Made by a program: the position numbers and the translations under genes. Shown here piece by piece: positions 6,295 through 7,858 of a stretch of 7,858 nt of DNA. A model generated the notes under the pieces. It made no database searches and had not been told where the DNA came from. It worked only from the letters and a program-made list of their open reading frames with translations. The stretch comes from DASSBG01 sp035703755. GTDB taxonomy: Bacteria; Pseudomonadota; Gammaproteobacteria; Xanthomonadales; Rhodanobacteraceae. The stretch spans positions 1 through 7,858 of the forward strand of contig DASSXP010000317.1 in the NCBI GenBank assembly GCA_035703755.1. Reading direction: 5' to 3'. The stretch's first letter is position 1. Every line of letters begins with the position of its first letter.

Positions 6295-6340
6295 CCGGCA
6301 TCATGCCGGTTGCGGGCGGGCGCTGGCAATTGCTGGCAAT
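6295..6340 (-). repeat. Hairpin and 10-base tandem repeat in the sseA-corA spacer
   Basis: In plus-strand coordinates, CCGGCA-TCA-TGCCGG (6295-6309) is a 6-bp stem directly abutting the corA ATG at 6293. CGCTGGCAAT (6321-6330) and TGCTGGCAAT (6331-6340) are adjacent 10-base repeats differing at one base, with a degenerate third start (CGCTGCGAT). Both lie between the sulfurtransferase stop and corA. The function is unknown; the hairpin could block or control initiation at 6293. Confidence 0.4.
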
Positions 6341-6348
6341 CGCTGCGA

Positions 6349-7194
6349 TCACGGCTGGACGCCTTGCCGGATCGGCCGCGACGGATCGGCGATCCAGCCG
6401 CTCCAGGAGGGTGCGAACAGCCGCGAACCGTGCAGGCCGGCGTGTTCCATCGCCAGCAGGTTGGAGCAGGCGGTGACGCCGGAACCACACATGTGCACCA
6501 CGTTGCGGGGCGAACGGCCGCCGAGCAGGGCGTCGAACTCTTGCTTGAGACGGCTGGGCGATTTGTGGATGCCGTGTTCCAGATTGTTGCTGAAGGGGCG
6601 ATTGCGGGCGCCGGGCACATGGCCGCCGACGCGGTCGATCGGCTCGTTTTCGCCGTGGTAGCGCGGCGCGGCGCGGGCGTCGAGCAGCAAGGTATCGGGC
6701 AATTCCAGCAGGGTGCGCAGTTCGTCCTGGTAGACGATCTGGCGCGGGTCGAAATCCATCGGCGTGAGTGGCGCGCTGTCGTGGCCGGTGGTCTGGCTGA
6801 GCGGCAAGCCGGCGGCCCGCCAGGCGGCCCAGCCGCCGTCCAGCACCGCGGTCTCGGCATGGACGCCGGCAACGCGCAGCATCCACCACAGGCGTGCCGC
6901 GTGTGCGCCGTTGGCATCGTCATAGGCGACGATCGGCCGTCCCGGCTGCCAGCCCCAGCCCGCCAGCGTGTGGGCGAATTGTGCCGCGCTCGGCAGTGGG
7001 TGGCGGCCGAGGCTGGGGTTGGGTGAGGACAAGTCGCGGTCGAGGTGCGCGTACACGGCGCCGGGGATATGGCCGGCCCGATAATCGCGTTCGCCACGCG
7101 CGGTGTCCGCCAGTTCAAAGCGGCAATCGACGATCAGTGACTCGCGCAGATCGCGCGCGGCGAGTTCGGCGCAGGAGAGAAGTGTGCTGGTCAT
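6349..7194 (-). CDS. sseA: 3-mercaptopyruvate sulfurtransferase (two rhodanese domains)
   Basis: The 281-residue product has the length and plan of E. coli SseA. It has an inactive N-terminal rhodanese domain (about 5-135, with GHIPGAVYAHLD at 41-52 and VLDGGWAAWRAAGLP at 117-131) and a catalytic C-terminal one (about 150-275, with LDARAAPRY at 171-179 and GGHVPGARN at 190-198). The active loop is CGSGVTAC at 236-243, with C236 as the persulfide-forming cysteine. The CG-S/T-GVT form is characteristic of mercaptopyruvate rather than thiosulfate sulfurtransferases, so the likely reaction moves sulfur from 3-mercaptopyruvate to an acceptor such as cyanide or a thiol in the cytoplasm. The ATG at 7192-7194 overlaps the stop of the Nudix gene in ATGA and has no Shine-Dalgarno of its own, so translation is probably coupled. 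corA lies downstream. Confidence 0.92.
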   Translation of the reverse strand: MTSTLLSCAELAARDLRESLIVDCRFELADTARGERDYRAGHIPGAVYAHLDRDLSSPNPSLGRHPLPSAAQFAHTLAGWGWQPGRPIVAYDDANGAHAARLWWMLRVAGVHAETAVLDGGWAAWRAAGLPLSQTTGHDSAPLTPMDFDPRQIVYQDELRTLLELPDTLLLDARAAPRYHGENEPIDRVGGHVPGARNRPFSNNLEHGIHKSPSRLKQEFDALLGGRSPRNVVHMCGSGVTACSNLLAMEHAGLHGSRLFAPSWSGWIADPSRPIRQGVQP

Positions 7195-7796
7195 GGCTGG
7201 GCAAGTCGCTGTTGGAGGTTGGTGAGAATCAGCGCCGTGGCGCCCCAGATGCGGTATCCCTGAAAGTGGAACTCGGCCATTTCCCGTTCACCGTGGTCGG
7301 TGCGGTAGCGTTGCCGCACCATGTTGCGCGGGTCGAGCAGGTAACTCAATGGCACGGCGAACAGTTCGGCCACTTCGCCGGGCTGCGGGCGCAGCGCGGG
7401 CTGGCCGTCGATGCGTGCCACCACCGGGGTCACGCAAAAGCCGCTGATGGTTTCCAGGCAATCGAGAAAACCGAGTGGCGTGACCAGGGCGGCGGGCAGG
7501 GCGATTTCCTCCTCTGCCTCGCGCAGGGCGGTGGCGATGACATCGCGGTCGGCGGGATCGCTGCGGCCGCCGGGAAAGCTGACCTGACCGGGATGCTGGC
7601 TGAGGCGATCGTCGCGGCGGGTGAATAGCAGTTCGGTTGCGGCGCCGTCGCCGCGCAAGGCCAGCAAGACGGCGGCCGGCACCGCGTGCAGGGGTGCCGA
7701 CAATGCTTGCAGCAACGCGCGGTTCCAGCCGGGCGCGCGGGGCGGATCGTCGAGCGGCCGCAATGCCGCGCGCAATTTCCCGTCGCTGGGCGTCAC
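7191..7796 (-). CDS. Nudix hydrolase, CoA pyrophosphatase type
   Basis: This 201-residue protein contains the extended signature of the CoA-pyrophosphatase subfamily (NudL/YeaB-like): LSQHPGQVSFPGG at 65-77, leading into the Nudix box GGRSDPADRD...ALREAEEEIAL (76-100), where R92, E93, E96 and E97 are the metal-binding core. The usual Nudix glycine near the end of the box is alanine (A99), which this subfamily also shows (E. coli NudL has EEEVAI), so I do not read it as inactivation. The family hydrolyses CoA, and often oxidised or acylated CoA, to 3',5'-ADP and phosphopantetheine using Mg2+ or Mn2+. The start is GTG at 7796, with AAGGG at 7803-7807 six bases upstream; it overlaps the stop of the preceding gene in GTGA, and its own stop overlaps the sulfurtransferase start in ATGA. 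It is the middle gene of a tightly packed set. Confidence 0.92.
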   Translation of the reverse strand: MTPSDGKLRAALRPLDDPPRAPGWNRALLQALSAPLHAVPAAVLLALRGDGAATELLFTRRDDRLSQHPGQVSFPGGRSDPADRDVIATALREAEEEIALPAALVTPLGFLDCLETISGFCVTPVVARIDGQPALRPQPGEVAELFAVPLSYLLDPRNMVRQRYRTDHGEREMAEFHFQGYRIWGATALILTNLQQRLAQP

Positions 7797-7858
7797 GAGC
7801 GGCCCTTGGCGCGCAGCGCCAATTGCCGCATCACGGCCTGTCGCTGTGCGTTGTCGAG
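7793..7858 (-). CDS. C-terminal end of an upstream gene, possibly DUF1289 family
   Basis: The last 21 codons before a TGA at 7793-7795 are open to the right edge and read LDNAQRQAVMRQLALRAKG then RS. The stop overlaps the GTG start of the Nudix gene. The pattern of a short helix with R-x-x-V and a final L-x-x-R resembles the C-terminus of small DUF1289 proteins (a cysteine-rich domain ending in R-a-v-l-x-x-l-x-x-R). The diagnostic cysteines would lie outside the window, so this identity is a guess; that it is the end of a coding region is better supported, by the overlap and the Shine-Dalgarno it contains. Confidence 0.5.
   Translation of the reverse strand, partial: LDNAQRQAVMRQLALRAKGRS

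Noticed and set aside
6294..7118. 5' extension of the corA frame across the sulfurtransferase gene
   Set aside because: The extension is a shadow of sseA in another frame, rich in T, P, R and A with no CorA features; corA starts at 6293 or 6254.
7497..7502. Nudix box glycine replaced by alanine as a sign of inactivation
   Set aside because: The same alanine occurs in the CoA pyrophosphatase subfamily (E. coli NudL), so it is a subfamily trait.

Overview
The window looks like a chromosomal stretch of a GC-rich gammaproteobacterium, most likely of the Xanthomonadales/Rhodanobacteraceae type. This is an inference from base composition and the general style of the CorA, SseA-like and glucan-synthase proteins; no rRNA or other strong taxonomic marker is present. 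No tRNA, rRNA, CRISPR array, insertion sequence or integrase was seen.

Layout. Reading the minus strand from the right edge, there is a tight housekeeping cluster. It begins with the last 21 codons of an unidentified gene (possibly DUF1289), which overlaps a CoA-pyrophosphatase-type Nudix hydrolase by GTGA. That gene overlaps a two-domain 3-mercaptopyruvate sulfurtransferase (sseA-like) by ATGA, and a CorA magnesium channel gene follows. At the left end, also on the minus strand, is a large fused GH17/GT2 membrane protein, probably a beta-glucan synthase/remodeller. It is followed 63 bases later by a secreted FG-GAP (integrin-like) repeat protein that runs off the window edge.

Between these two minus-strand blocks sits a plus-strand segment (about 3837-5159) with visibly lower GC. 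It holds a 33-codon ORF that starts like a signal peptide and ends in a 4-base GTGA overlap with the next gene, then an unrecognised four-helix membrane protein, a strong hairpin, and a three-helix membrane protein with a C-terminal SHOCT domain. This segment is divergent from the glucan synthase and convergent with corA, and is the most likely accessory part of the window. A 321-base gene-free stretch (3516-3836) separates it from the glucan synthase and contains several short perfect inverted repeats.

How the genes may work together. The glucan synthase has a cytoplasmic GT2 domain that would polymerise and export a glucan, and a periplasmic GH17 domain that would trim, transfer or branch it. 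The secreted FG-GAP protein may act on or bind surface material, but that link rests on adjacency only. The plus-strand membrane pair has no assignable function; I regard it as the least-described part of the window.
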